64,000 bases of DNA, taken from Brevibacillus formosus (GTDB lineage: Bacteria; Bacillota; Bacilli; Brevibacillales; Brevibacillaceae). The stretch is taken from NCBI RefSeq assembly GCF_003013405.1, contig NZ_PXZL01000013.1, positions 62,001 to 126,000 of the forward strand. The letters run 5' to 3'. The notes under the pieces were generated by a model that was given only the letters and a program-made list of their open reading frames with translations, searched no databases and was not told where the DNA came from. Positions within the stretch are counted from its first letter, which is position 1. Each line of letters opens with the position of its first letter. Made by a program: the position numbers and the translations under genes. This document shows positions 16,305 to 25,561 of this stretch, in pieces.

Positions 16305-16340
16305 CCTCCGTGTGCTTCCATATGCCATGGAGGTTCTTTG
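16305..16340 (+). terminator. Terminator after the amidohydrolase operon
   Basis: CCTCCGTG (16305-16312) pairs with CATGGAGG (16326-16333), one G-U, then TTCTTT. Confidence 0.65.
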
Positions 16341-16375
16341 CACATACAACTGTGAAAGTCAGGAGTGGAGAGAGT

Positions 16376-17164
16376 ATGATCATTGATGTAAGAAAGGTTA
16401 CCTGGCAAAGAGATGAGACAACCATTTTGCGAGATATTGCCTGGCAAGTGCAAGACAAGGAGCATTGGTGTTTGGTCGGTTTAAACGGCTCTGGTAAAAC
16501 CAGTCTGTTGAATATCATTTGTGGCTATGTGTGGCCGACAAAGGGGGAGGTCAGCGTATTAGGCAATCTTTACGGAACAGTCGACTTGCGTGAGGTGCGT
16601 AAATCAATCGGCTGGGTAAGCACGGCGCTGATGGCACAGCTTCACGAGCATGAAACCGCACTTCGTGTCGTCTTGAGTGGACGGGAGGCAACCATCGGCT
16701 TGTATTCCGTTCCAGAGGAGACGGACGTAGAGAAAGCGTCGGATTTACTCGATACATTTGGATGCCATGCATTAAAAAACAGACGCTTTGCCGCTTTATC
16801 GCAAGGGGAGAGACAAAAAGTACTGATTGCTCGCGCCTTAATGGCATCCCCTCGATTGCTCATCCTGGACGAGCCCTGCACTGGACTAGACCTGCTTTCA
16901 AGAGAACAGCTGTTGGCCATGATTGAACAAATCGCCAAACAGCCAAACGGGCCCACGCTCATTTATGTCACTCATCACATCGAAGAAATTTTGCCTTGCT
17001 TCACGCATACCTTGCTGCTAAAAGCGGGGAAAGTAGACCAAGCTGGAAAAACAGAAGAGGTCTTAACGGCTGAACGTCTGACAAGCTTTTTCGGCGTACC
17101 TGTTCACATTCAACGCTCGCAAGGAAGATCTTGGGTAAGCTTAGGGGAAGAGGCGACCGTTTGA
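16376..17164 (+). CDS. Stand-alone ABC transporter ATP-binding protein (YlmA-like)
   Basis: A 262-residue ATPase with Walker A GLNGSGKT (35-42), signature LSQGERQK (141-148), Walker B LLILDEP (161-167) and switch His200 (VTHH). The order and the ending FFGVPV are like the YlmA/ModF-type orphan ATPases. No permease gene lies beside it, so it may serve a distant permease or a non-transport role. ATG 16376 follows AGGAGTGGAGAG; the frame is open further upstream without a better start. Confidence 0.88.
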   Translation: MIIDVRKVTWQRDETTILRDIAWQVQDKEHWCLVGLNGSGKTSLLNIICGYVWPTKGEVSVLGNLYGTVDLREVRKSIGWVSTALMAQLHEHETALRVVLSGREATIGLYSVPEETDVEKASDLLDTFGCHALKNRRFAALSQGERQKVLIARALMASPRLLILDEPCTGLDLLSREQLLAMIEQIAKQPNGPTLIYVTHHIEEILPCFTHTLLLKAGKVDQAGKTEEVLTAERLTSFFGVPVHIQRSQGRSWVSLGEEATV

Positions 17165-17263
17165 TTGTGTTGGATAAGTTTGGGCACGAGTCAGCACGGT
17201 TGTGCATGATTGTGTATAATAGCAATAAGAAATTGTATCTGGGAGGAGAGGAGAGATGGAGGC

Positions 17264-17953
17264 ATGAACAATGTGATTGCACCAATCACAGACTCCACCT
17301 GGGCGATCATCACCTATGAGGAAGCGTGGAATAGCTACGTGAACAGCTACGTGATCAAACAAGGGAATGCCTTTGTATTGATTGATTCTCATCAGCGCAA
17401 GCAACGCTCATTTTTTCAACAGGCGTTGGAAGAGATCGGAGCCAAGCCAGAGCGAACGGAATATGTCTACTTCACTCATCGGCATGCTGATCATATTGGA
17501 AATGCCGATATGTTCCCTTCTCGAAACAATTGGATTCACCTTGACGATTATTACGAACTGGACGATTTTTCACAGACGCTATTCGGCCATACGTTTACAG
17601 GTAGTGGGGGAGATCTCCCTTCCCTGCGTTTCCGACAGCTTTCTTTTCATACAGAAGGCTCAGTTGCCTTCTTTGATCCCCAGTCGAAAATATGCTTTGT
17701 TGGCGATCATTTGTGCTTTGAAAACACAGAACTCGGTCAAATCGTTGGCGGAGAAGTGGACTGTCGGACAGCTTATAAAGAACACTTGAAGCAATGGGTA
17801 GCCCGTGAACCAGAGCGAGCGACAGAGTTTACGGAGGGCTTGGAGATTTTGCAGGATTGGCCCATTGAGTATTTGGCTACTGGTCATGGTCCCATTCTTC
17901 AAGGCGAAATTAAGGTGTTTTTGCAAGAGTTGATTGCGATTGCTCGTCCATAA
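17264..17953 (+). CDS. MBL-fold metallo-hydrolase
   Basis: A 229-residue metallo-beta-lactamase-fold enzyme with the zinc motif HRHADH at 72-77, a further metal Asp in CFVGDHLCF and the closing His in ATGHGP. The family covers thiolesterases, lactonases and phosphodiesterases; substrate not deducible. A TATAAT with extended TG (17211-17220) lies 44 bp upstream and probably drives it alone. Start ATG 17264 sits behind GGAGG. Confidence 0.88.
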   Translation: MNNVIAPITDSTWAIITYEEAWNSYVNSYVIKQGNAFVLIDSHQRKQRSFFQQALEEIGAKPERTEYVYFTHRHADHIGNADMFPSRNNWIHLDDYYELDDFSQTLFGHTFTGSGGDLPSLRFRQLSFHTEGSVAFFDPQSKICFVGDHLCFENTELGQIVGGEVDCRTAYKEHLKQWVAREPERATEFTEGLEILQDWPIEYLATGHGPILQGEIKVFLQELIAIARP

Positions 17954-17955
17954 CG

Positions 17956-18003
17956 AAAAAAGACTTGTGTGCCGCGTACTGCCGGCTTGCACAAGTCTTT
18001 TTG
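17956..18003. terminator. Bidirectional terminator between convergent genes
   Basis: AAAAAGACTTGTG (17957 on) pairs with CACAAGTCTTTTT, usable on both strands. It serves the MBL gene and the lipoprotein gene. Confidence 0.85.
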
Positions 18004-18005
18004 CA

Positions 18006-18656
18006 TTACTTGCTGGAAGTTGTTGTTTCTTCTTCTTCTTCCACTTCTTTTTCTTTTTCTAAATCTTTATCCATGATTTGGACGTTATGCTTTTTATACA
18101 ATTCATCGATCCATTTATCCATATTATTTCGTTTGTTTCTGGCTTTTACTTTTTCGATCACTTTCGGGCGAGCTTCTTCAAATGTTCCTTCGAACTTATC
18201 TTTGTTTTTCTCATAGTATTCTTTGATTTGTTCTTCGGTGATCGGGTTATCCTTCTCGAACAGCTTGTCCCGCAGCATAACAGCGCGCACGCCTTCACGG
18301 AGCTCTTGCTCAGTCATTTGCTTATCCTTCAAATACTGTTGGAATCTTTCTGGTGATCCCAATTTTTCTTTGACTGGGTTCACACGCGCATCGAGTTCTT
18401 GATCGGTTACAGTAATTCCTCGTGCAGCACCTTCCTGTTTGTACAGCTCCAAGGTGATGATATCAGCCATGACACGCTTACCAGCATCTTTTTTCAATTT
18501 GTCGTACATTTGCTCTTGAGTGATGGTCACATTACCAATTTTGGCAACAGGGTTATCCGCAGAAAATGCAGAATCTTTTCCAGATGTACAGCCCGCTACA
18601 GCGAGACCGAGTACAAGTGCTGAGGCAGTAAGTATAGTTGCATTGAATTTTTTCAT
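18006..18656 (-). CDS. SurA/PrsA N-terminal-like lipoprotein without a PPIase domain
   Basis: A 216-residue lipoprotein: signal peptide MKKFNATILTASALVLGLA, lipobox LAVAGC with C23. The mature part NPVAKIGNVTITQEQMYDKL followed by long helices (YLKDKQMTEQELREGVRAVMLRDKLF, EEQIKEYYEKNKDKF) matches the SurA/PrsA chaperone N-domain, but the parvulin prolyl isomerase domain is absent. The tail is acidic (EKEKEVEEEEETTTSSK). A membrane-tethered foldase-like holder for secreted proteins is inferred. Start fixed at ATG 18656 behind GTGAGGT. Confidence 0.82.
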   Translation of the reverse strand: MKKFNATILTASALVLGLAVAGCTSGKDSAFSADNPVAKIGNVTITQEQMYDKLKKDAGKRVMADIITLELYKQEGAARGITVTDQELDARVNPVKEKLGSPERFQQYLKDKQMTEQELREGVRAVMLRDKLFEKDNPITEEQIKEYYEKNKDKFEGTFEEARPKVIEKVKARNKRNNMDKWIDELYKKHNVQIMDKDLEKEKEVEEEEETTTSSK

Positions 18657-18723
18657 GAAAAATACCTCACTTTCTTGATAGTAATACGACTGTGCATAGA
18701 GCAGCGTTACGGGAAGCGGAAAA

Positions 18724-18753
18724 TAAAAACCGCACACATAAAGCAATGTGCGG
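18724..18753 (-). terminator. Terminator of the TPR gene
   Basis: Minus strand CCGCACA, loop, TGTGCGG, then TTTTTATTTT. It separates the TPR gene from the lipoprotein gene downstream. Confidence 0.8.
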
Positions 18754-18764
18754 TCGTCAATCGA

Positions 18765-19451
18765 TTAGCTGGCCTGTGTAGAGGCTTTTTTCCACTCTTC
18801 CAAGCGTTTTTCCAGAACGGTGTGATTCAGATGCAAAAGACTAGCTGATTTGTCCATCAATTGCTTCAAATGGGAAAGGGCTCGCTCGTAATTTCCTTTG
18901 GCAGCTTCAATCTCTGCCAAGCAGAAGAGCTTCCAGTCTTTTGCCGATCGTTTGCTTGCGATCAGCTGGTAAGCTTCTATCGCACTCTCTACTTCACCCA
19001 GGCGGGCGTGCGAGCAGGCAATAAGAGCTAAGGAATCAGTCATTCCCTGATCACGCTGGTAAATACGAAACGCCACTTCCAATGACTCATTATATCGTTC
19101 GGAGGAATAGTAAACGATCGCCAGGTTGTAAAACAAGTAGTGAATCATCGCTTGATTGAATAACGTTGGTCGTTCTTTGCAGACGTTGATTCCTTGAACG
19201 ATATATTTTTCGGCCATTTCATAATTGCCAAGCATGATCTCATGGGTTGATTTATCCAGCATAGCGACAGCACGGGAACGGTTCTTCCGATAGGAAGCCT
19301 CCAGCCAGCGCAATCGAATATTCAAACGGCGTTTGAAAAGATTGGCCATGTACTGAAAGCGGAAGGGCCAGTGCAGGCGAATAAACATCACCAACAGCAC
19401 AGCCGCAATCCCTGCCAGCGTTGATGTCAAATTTAAACTCAAATACTCCAC
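18765..19451 (-). CDS. Membrane-anchored TPR-repeat protein
   Basis: A 228-residue protein: one N-terminal membrane helix (STLAGIAAVLLVMFIRLHW), a basic linker (FKRRLNIRLRWLEASYRKNRSR), then several tetratricopeptide-like helical pairs (MLGNYEMAEKYIVQG; YYSSERYNESLEVAFRIY; LGEVESAIEAYQLIAS; AAKGNYERALSHLKQL). TPRs bind other proteins, so a cytoplasmic scaffold at the membrane is likely. GTG start at 19449-19451, with GAGAGGG upstream. Function unknown. Confidence 0.75.
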   Translation of the reverse strand: MEYLSLNLTSTLAGIAAVLLVMFIRLHWPFRFQYMANLFKRRLNIRLRWLEASYRKNRSRAVAMLDKSTHEIMLGNYEMAEKYIVQGINVCKERPTLFNQAMIHYLFYNLAIVYYSSERYNESLEVAFRIYQRDQGMTDSLALIACSHARLGEVESAIEAYQLIASKRSAKDWKLFCLAEIEAAKGNYERALSHLKQLMDKSASLLHLNHTVLEKRLEEWKKASTQAS

Positions 19452-19531
19452 GTAGTGACACCCTCTCTATTTACGCTGCATCTATTACCCCATCTTAGCA
19501 CAGAACCTGTCCGCGTGACAGAGCATTACCG

Positions 19532-21493
19532 CTATTTCGCCAATGGCAAGATATTCTCTTTTTTGGGGGTAGAGAGCTGCTGCGTTTTCACGTAATCATC
19601 TGAAACGGTATAGAGCGTGTCGCCAATCGTGAGTATCCGTTTAATATTGCTGGAGCTGTCGTACCAGCCTTCGCCTGCTTTCGCGACATCTTCCTTCGAC
19701 AGATGGGTGATCTGATCTCTCAATTGAAAACCTTTTTGCAAATCGAGCTGATAGACGTAGGCACCTTGGAAAGTAAAGTGGCCGTATTCGCGCATATCGT
19801 TTTTGGCTTTTTGTTCAGCCGTACGTTCGTGGACGGATACAGGAAAGGCGAGCAGATTTTTTTCTTTGGAGAACAGTAGAGCCTTGTGATTGTGCAACAG
19901 CTCGGAGTCCGTTCCTCTGTCCCCGATAACAGTCTTGAACTTTTCCTTCGGTTTGGTTACATCACTGACGTCAAAGAGGGCAATTTTCATCCCTTGGTAG
20001 TACGCCCAGTCTTTATCTGCTTCTGCTTCTTTGCCAAAACCAATGATATGGTTTTCGTCATACGGGTGTAAATAGTCGCTGTAACCTGGGATTTTGAGGG
20101 CACCTAGTACGCTTGGCGCAGAAGGCTTTTTCAGATCCAGAACGAACAGCGGGTCGACTTTTTTGAAGGTGACCATGTAGGCACGATCTCCCATGAAACG
20201 GACAGAGTAAATGCGTTCTCCTGGAGCGATGCCTTCCAGCTTGCCGAATACCTCGAGTTTGTTGTCCAGTACATACAAGTTGTTTTTTGATGTATGCTCA
20301 TCGTCTCGCCACATGTTCCCGCTCGTGGTGGCGATTCGGAAATAACCGTCGTTTTCATCCATGGAAAACTGGTTCAGAATACGTCCAGGCACCGACCCTT
20401 TTCCCGTATACTGAATGTCTCCCTTGTTCATGGCAAAACGATAAATGGCTGTATCTGACTCAATGGGAGGGGCAATCAAAGGAGCTGTCACTCCTTTTTG
20501 TTTAACAGCTACTGGCTGTACATTGTCCTGGGTGACGGCCACATACAGATTCTTGGTGGATGCATAGATGTTCTCGCCAGCACCAAGATACGTATGCAGT
20601 GACATCTTTTGTTTCGAATCATCCAGATTCACGCCAGCGACGATCAAATACTCTGGACGAAAGTGATCCGGGAAGTAACGAATCTCGCTGTAGGGAATGG
20701 TTTGGTACTGGTTATGATGGGCGCTGTCTTTAAACGTTGGGCCTGGCACTTCTGCTTTCTCTTGCAAAATACGATACGTATCCATGTAATGGTTGGCTGT
20801 CACGTACAAGCTCGCGCCGATTTTGCGGGACGACATGTACTGACCTTCCAGCTCCAGTTGACGAATGAGCTTAGGTTGCTTTTTGTCCGTAATATCGTAG
20901 ATCATGGTTTTTACGGACTGCATGCCTTGGAAACGGGGGATGCCTCTTTTGGAAGCAGGACCAGGAGGATAGGAGATGGTCTCATCCGCTTGCCCGATGA
21001 CGATGAGTCTACGATCGTCTACGTACATTTCTTGCGGTACGAATTTTCCATTGTCATAGCTGATACGGCTTGCGACCTTCATCTCGGTGGCTGGATACGC
21101 TTTGATGATGCGTACTTCATTTTGCGTGGATTGATAAAGATAAGTTCCATCTGATTTTACGATATCTGCTTCATCGACGCCCTGCACTTGTGTGTTCGTT
21201 GTGGAAAAATCACCGCGAATTGCGCCACCGGAAGTGTCCGCTACTTTGTTGGCTGTGCTAGGTGCGGCAGCTGGCAAAGCGGTGCCCATTTCCAGGGTGG
21301 AGTAATGGTAGCTGCTGTCTTGATTTGATTCGATGAGTTTTTTTAGCTCCGCATAGGAACCGACTACTGGCAAATCTTCTGAAGATCCCGTGGCTTGAAC
21401 GGTTGGCTCTGCGATTGTACCCGTCGTGAACAGGAAGGGTATAGCGGTCACCACCAGCACGGAGGCGAGAAGCCCGGCAAATGTTCTTTTCAT
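19532..21493 (-). CDS. Secreted beta-propeller protein
   Basis: A 653-residue exported protein: signal peptide MKRTFAGLLASVLVVTAIPF ending near residue 30, a linker, then repeated blades with phrases such as QGVDEADIVKSDGTYLYQ, SVRFMGDRAYMVTF and IGFGKEAEADK. This is the COG4880-type beta-propeller found in Bacilli. Role unknown; the propeller probably binds protein or polysaccharide at the cell surface. GAGGGGG before ATG 21493 decides the start over ATG 21508. Confidence 0.82.
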   Translation of the reverse strand: MKRTFAGLLASVLVVTAIPFLFTTGTIAEPTVQATGSSEDLPVVGSYAELKKLIESNQDSSYHYSTLEMGTALPAAAPSTANKVADTSGGAIRGDFSTTNTQVQGVDEADIVKSDGTYLYQSTQNEVRIIKAYPATEMKVASRISYDNGKFVPQEMYVDDRRLIVIGQADETISYPPGPASKRGIPRFQGMQSVKTMIYDITDKKQPKLIRQLELEGQYMSSRKIGASLYVTANHYMDTYRILQEKAEVPGPTFKDSAHHNQYQTIPYSEIRYFPDHFRPEYLIVAGVNLDDSKQKMSLHTYLGAGENIYASTKNLYVAVTQDNVQPVAVKQKGVTAPLIAPPIESDTAIYRFAMNKGDIQYTGKGSVPGRILNQFSMDENDGYFRIATTSGNMWRDDEHTSKNNLYVLDNKLEVFGKLEGIAPGERIYSVRFMGDRAYMVTFKKVDPLFVLDLKKPSAPSVLGALKIPGYSDYLHPYDENHIIGFGKEAEADKDWAYYQGMKIALFDVSDVTKPKEKFKTVIGDRGTDSELLHNHKALLFSKEKNLLAFPVSVHERTAEQKAKNDMREYGHFTFQGAYVYQLDLQKGFQLRDQITHLSKEDVAKAGEGWYDSSSNIKRILTIGDTLYTVSDDYVKTQQLSTPKKENILPLAK

Positions 21494-21593
21494 TTTGATC
21501 CCCCTCATATCTGCTGCTTACCAAAATTTGTTGTCGGTAATAAGACGACGCATGTTTACGGAATGTTTCACACACTCTTTGGGCATCAATCTA

Positions 21594-21622
21594 CGGACAG
21601 GTGGGGGAGCGTGTGCTATAAT
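21594..21622 (+). promoter_or_regulatory. Putative fumarase promoter
   Basis: CGGACA (21594-21599), 17-bp spacer, TATAAT (21617-21622), 54 bp before the fumarase start. The -35 is weak. Confidence 0.5.
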
Positions 21623-21675
21623 AATAGGCGGTTTATGCTACCATTTACACCACTACGTCAAAAGGGGCGTCATAG

Positions 21676-23211
21676 ATGGAAAACTTGAAGCAAAGCATTC
21701 TGGAACTCATCACGGATACTTCTACGAATCTACCACCAGACGTGCGTCGTGCCGTCAATGCAGCTAAAGTGAAAGAGGATCTTGGCACACGTGCAGCGCT
21801 GTCTTTGTCTACGATTGCGCAAAACGTTGTCATGGCAGAAGAAAATGTTTCTCCGATCTGTCAAGATACGGGGATGCCTACATTCGAAGTGAAAACTCCG
21901 GTTGGAGTCAACCAGCTGATCATTAAACAAGCCATCAAAGAAATGATTGCAGAAGCAACCAAGACAGGTAAGCTGCGTTCCAACTCCGTAGATTCCTTGA
22001 CGGGTGCAAACACAGGGGACAACCTCGGACCAGGTACACCTGTCATTCACTTCGAGCAATGGGAAGAGGATGAAATCGAGATCAAGCTGATTCTCAAAGG
22101 CGGCGGCTGTGAGAACAAGAACATCCAATACTCTCTGCCCTGTGAGCTCGAAGGCCTGGGCAAAGTGGGCCGCAACCTGGATGGTATTCGCAAGTGCATT
22201 TTGCACGCCGTATACCAAGCACAAGGACAAGGCTGTAGTGCCGGCTTCATCGGCGTAGGAATCGGTGGAGATCGCACCTCCGGTTATGCACTGGCGAAGC
22301 ATCAATTGTTCCGCAAAGTGGATGATGTCAATCCAAACGCTGATTTGGCTGCATTGGAAGACTACATCATGGAAACCGCAAACCAACTCGGAATCGGAAC
22401 CATGGGCTTTGGTGGTAACTCGACTCTGCTTGGCTGTAAAATCGGCGTGGAAAACCGCCTGCCAGCAAGCTTTTTCGTATCCGTTGCGTACAACTGCTGG
22501 GCATTCCGCCGTCAAGGTGTTCGCCTGAATCCGGAGACTGGCGAAATCCTTCGTTACCTCTATAAAGACGAAGAAGTGGCGATGGACTTGTCCCCGGTAG
22601 CAGCTACGGATGATGCGGGCGAAAAGCGCCGCGAGGTTGTTCTGGAAGCGCCAATCTCTGAAGAACAAATCCGCAGCCTCCGAGTGGGCGATGTGGTCAT
22701 TATCAATGGTGAAATGCACACAGGACGCGACGCCTTGCATAGCTACCTGATGGATCATGACTGTCCAGTAGACCTGAACGGTGGCATCATCTACCATTGC
22801 GGTCCAGTTATGCTGAAGGACGAAGCAGGCGAGTGGCATGTAAAAGCGGCTGGCCCGACTACCTCCATTCGCGAGGAGCCATACCAAGGCGAAATCATCA
22901 AGAAATTCGGAATCCGTGCCGTTATCGGAAAAGGCGGAATGGGTGCGAAAACCCTGAAAGCATTGAACGAGCATGGCGCTGTGTACTTAAATGCGATTGG
23001 TGGAGCGGCTCAGTATTATGCAGAATGCTTGGAAAAAGTAGAAGGTGTCGACTTCATGGAATTCGGTATTCCAGAAGCGATGTGGCACCTGCGCGTAAAA
23101 GGCTTTGCAGCAATCGTCACCATGGATTCTCATGGCAACAGCTTGCACGCGGATGTGGAAAAGTCTTCCGCAGAGAAATTGGCTCAGTTTGCAGCACCTG
23201 TATTTAAATAA
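21676..23211 (+). CDS. fumA: Class I (iron-sulfur) fumarate hydratase, fused alpha and beta domains
   Basis: A 511-residue enzyme of the oxygen-sensitive [4Fe-4S] fumarase group, interconverting fumarate and malate in the TCA cycle. The alpha domain has the cluster cysteines in ICQDTGMP (residue 62), KGGGCENKN and LLGCK; the beta domain follows after about residue 290 (GDVVIINGEMHTGRDALH; GPTTSIREEPYQGEIIKKFGIRAVIGKGGMG). Both domains are in one chain as in FumA/FumB, and length is normal. Related tartrate dehydratases share the fold, so fumarase is the likeliest but not the only reading. Symbol is by type. Confidence 0.9.
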   Translation: MENLKQSILELITDTSTNLPPDVRRAVNAAKVKEDLGTRAALSLSTIAQNVVMAEENVSPICQDTGMPTFEVKTPVGVNQLIIKQAIKEMIAEATKTGKLRSNSVDSLTGANTGDNLGPGTPVIHFEQWEEDEIEIKLILKGGGCENKNIQYSLPCELEGLGKVGRNLDGIRKCILHAVYQAQGQGCSAGFIGVGIGGDRTSGYALAKHQLFRKVDDVNPNADLAALEDYIMETANQLGIGTMGFGGNSTLLGCKIGVENRLPASFFVSVAYNCWAFRRQGVRLNPETGEILRYLYKDEEVAMDLSPVAATDDAGEKRREVVLEAPISEEQIRSLRVGDVVIINGEMHTGRDALHSYLMDHDCPVDLNGGIIYHCGPVMLKDEAGEWHVKAAGPTTSIREEPYQGEIIKKFGIRAVIGKGGMGAKTLKALNEHGAVYLNAIGGAAQYYAECLEKVEGVDFMEFGIPEAMWHLRVKGFAAIVTMDSHGNSLHADVEKSSAEKLAQFAAPVFK

Positions 23212-23224
23212 GGAATGTAATACG

Positions 23225-23268
23225 AAAGCCTCTGGCGCACTTCATGTGCTGCTGGAGGCTTTTTTTTC
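23225..23268 (+). terminator. Fumarase terminator
   Basis: AAAGCCTC (23225-23232) pairs with GAGGCTTT, then TTTTTT. Confidence 0.85.
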
Positions 23269-23376
23269 AAACTAGGTGGAAGAGGAGAAGGAAATAGTTG
23301 GATAGATGATGAAATTTCGAGGGACTAACTAGGATTGCGGACAGATGGATTTTCATTTTTGACAGGGGGGACAGGA

Positions 23377-24597
23377 ATGAAATGGTTGATTGCTGATCGC
23401 GTCATTATCGGAGATGGAGAACATGTAATCGAACAAGGCGCTGTCGGGATTGATGAGCGAGGAAAGATTGTAGCAGTAGGGAAAGAATCGGAGCTTACAG
23501 ATTCCATTTCGGAAGGAGAGGTAAAGCGGTACAGCGGATGCTCCATTTTGCCAGGCTTGATCGATTTACATGTCCACATCGGGTATTGGTGGAGCAAACC
23601 AGACTCCGCTGAATATCGCAACAACGATGGACTCGTGGCTTTACTTGCGACAGCGAACTTGAAAGAGGCACTTTCTTTGGGGGTCACGACGATCCGCGAT
23701 GTTGCAGCACCGGATGGATTGTGCAGTACACTGAAGCTGGCAGCTAAGAACAAGTTCATTGTTTCCCCTCGTCTTTTTCAGGTAAATCAAGGGATTATTA
23801 TGACAGGGGGGCATGGCTGGCAATTAGAGGGTGCCCTGCGAGAAGCAAATGGTCCGTGGGAAGTGCGGACAGCCGTGCGTGAACAAGTGAGAGCAGGGGC
23901 AGACTGGATCAAGCTCATGACGAGCCATCGTACACCAACGCCGGAGTTCACACAAGAAGAGCTGAATGCGGCGGTTGATGAATCACATCGTTTAGGACGG
24001 AAATGCTGTGTGCATGCCTCACTCCAACCGGCGATCCAGATGGCGATTGATGCGGGATTTGATACGATCGAGCACGCTACGCATATGACAGTGGAACAGG
24101 CAGAACAGATGAAAGAAAAAGGACTGGTATGGGTACCGACCATGGTCACCTTCTTCCAGATTGCTGATTATTACAAACATATTTGGAATGAGCAGCAACA
24201 GGCGAATCAAGGTATATTGAGCGAAGGACTTATTGAGCAGGGGGCCTTTTTCATCGAATCAGAAAAGGCGTACCGGGAGAACTTCGCACGATTAATAAAT
24301 ACAGGCGTAAAGATCGCTACGGGTACGGATATCGTATTGGACGGCTATCCGATTACACCAGTTGCAGAAGAGATCAAGCTGATGGTCGAGCTGGGGATGG
24401 AGCCAATTCGTGCGATTCAGGCTGCTACCCAAAATGCTGCTGAAGTGCTGGACCAAGGAAGTAAGTTTGGTACGTTAGCGCCAGGTTATTTTGCAGATTT
24501 GCTAGTGGTAAAAGGTGATCCGCTACAAGAGATAGAGGTATTGAAGCAAGTGGAAGAAGTGTTTCTTGAAGGTGTGACTGTCTATTCAAAGTGCTGA
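23377..24597 (+). CDS. Amidohydrolase-family (imidazolonepropionase/prolidase-like) metal hydrolase
   Basis: A 406-residue amidohydrolase-superfamily enzyme: HVH at 65-67, bridging Lys179 (DWIKLMTSHR), His213 (CVHAS), His233 (EHATHM) and catalytic Asp318 (GTDIV) form a full binuclear metal site. The chain most resembles the Xaa-Pro dipeptidase / HutI-like subgroup often annotated as amidohydrolase. It is not a clear HutI, so a link with hutH 17 kb away is unproven. ATG 23377 follows GGGGGGACAGG; the frame is open from 23335. Confidence 0.88.
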   Translation: MKWLIADRVIIGDGEHVIEQGAVGIDERGKIVAVGKESELTDSISEGEVKRYSGCSILPGLIDLHVHIGYWWSKPDSAEYRNNDGLVALLATANLKEALSLGVTTIRDVAAPDGLCSTLKLAAKNKFIVSPRLFQVNQGIIMTGGHGWQLEGALREANGPWEVRTAVREQVRAGADWIKLMTSHRTPTPEFTQEELNAAVDESHRLGRKCCVHASLQPAIQMAIDAGFDTIEHATHMTVEQAEQMKEKGLVWVPTMVTFFQIADYYKHIWNEQQQANQGILSEGLIEQGAFFIESEKAYRENFARLINTGVKIATGTDIVLDGYPITPVAEEIKLMVELGMEPIRAIQAATQNAAEVLDQGSKFGTLAPGYFADLLVVKGDPLQEIEVLKQVEEVFLEGVTVYSKC

Positions 24598-24747
24598 TGG
24601 GGCTGAGCCTTGCTCTTTCAGGTTTGTAACGGCGGTTGTACTGGGTGTTTGACTATTTTTTGCCAAAATGGGTATTGGTTTATTGCGCGTGTACCAGGGC
24701 GGGCATAGGTTAATAACGAATGATCACAGAAAAAAGGAGTGAGAATC

Positions 24748-25089
24748 GTGAACTATGTAGTCCGTTCGGGAGATACGCTGAACAGCATCGCGGCTCGTTT
24801 TGGTGTATCCGTTCAGGAATTGATCCGCGTGAATAATATCGCCTATCCTTACTACATTTACGTCGGTCAAAATTTGTACATCCCGATTACTCCGACACCA
24901 GCTCCTGGTGCAGATGTCGAGCGTCGCTTGAATCGACTGGAGAATCGGGTAGATGCGCTTCGCGAAGACTATCGCAGGCTGGATAATCGGGTAGATCGGT
25001 TGGAGAACCGTGTCACTCGTCTGGAGCGTGCCATTACGCCAACACAACCTCCGCGGCCACGTCCGACTGGTACACCTCGTCCACGCTAA
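24748..25089 (+). CDS. LysM protein with coiled coil and proline-rich tail
   Basis: A 113-residue protein: LysM at residues 2-49 (YVVRSGDTLNSIAARFGVSV ... NNIAYPYYIYVGQNLYIP), a coiled coil at 55-96 with leucine/arginine heptads (RLNRLENRVDALREDY), and a PTQPPRPRPTGTPRPR tail. LysM binds peptidoglycan. There is no signal peptide, as in SafA-type spore proteins that act in the mother cell. CATAGGTTA at 24704-24712 resembles a mother-cell sigma -10 but lacks a clear -35. GTG start is set by AAAAGGAG. Confidence 0.8.
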   Translation: MNYVVRSGDTLNSIAARFGVSVQELIRVNNIAYPYYIYVGQNLYIPITPTPAPGADVERRLNRLENRVDALREDYRRLDNRVDRLENRVTRLERAITPTQPPRPRPTGTPRPR

Positions 25090-25189
25090 GCAGCTGGGTA
25101 GATTGCCGAATAATTTTCCACACTTCGCAATTTCCTCTTCGCCTGATCCTGCATAAAGTGATACGAGAGGATTAAGAGGAGGTGCGGCC

Positions 25190-25378
25190 ATGCTAGGGTT
25201 AAATGGAAAAAACATCCGACACCATTTCATGGGCGTCTATGGAAAAGTAGTACAGATTCGGGAACTGGTGGATGTGATCGACCAAGTTTTTGATTCTGTA
25301 AACAAAGTGGGCGACATAGGAAAGGCGATGCTTGGACCTCGTAAGGCAAGTGCCAAAAAGCTCGACAAGCTGAGATGA
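25190..25378 (+). CDS. Small hypothetical protein
   Basis: A 62-residue basic protein (begins MLGLNGKNIRHH, ends KKLDKLR) with one amphipathic helix around VVQIRELVDVIDQVFDSVNKV. The ribosome site GAGGAGG is optimal and a strong terminator follows, so it is a real gene. Family unknown. Confidence 0.75.
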   Translation: MLGLNGKNIRHHFMGVYGKVVQIRELVDVIDQVFDSVNKVGDIGKAMLGPRKASAKKLDKLR

Positions 25379-25388
25379 ATGGCAAAAC

Positions 25389-25422
25389 AAAAAAACCGCG
25401 TCCATAATGGAGGCGGTTTTTT
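25389..25422 (+). terminator. Terminator after the small hypothetical gene
   Basis: AAAAAACCGC (25390 on) pairs with GCGGTTTTTT. Confidence 0.85.
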
Positions 25423-25561
25423 ATTTATGATTTATTCGTAGTTCTTAGGGGCATACTCTATCATCAGAATAACTCATCTGAAAGAAAAAGTCTACTCTTT
25501 TTTTGGAAAATCCCTTATATTTTTGGAGCTGTTATCAACTGACTTCAAAAAGGGGAGTGCA

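Noticed and set aside
21730-22974. 414-aa antisense open frame within the fumarase gene
   Set aside because: No ribosome site and no family resemblance; it mirrors the codon bias of a strongly conserved enzyme.
23377-24597. Calling the amidohydrolase imidazolonepropionase (hutI) to pair with hutH
   Set aside because: The sequence looks more like the Xaa-Pro dipeptidase-like branch and the gene is 17 kb away in another transcript.
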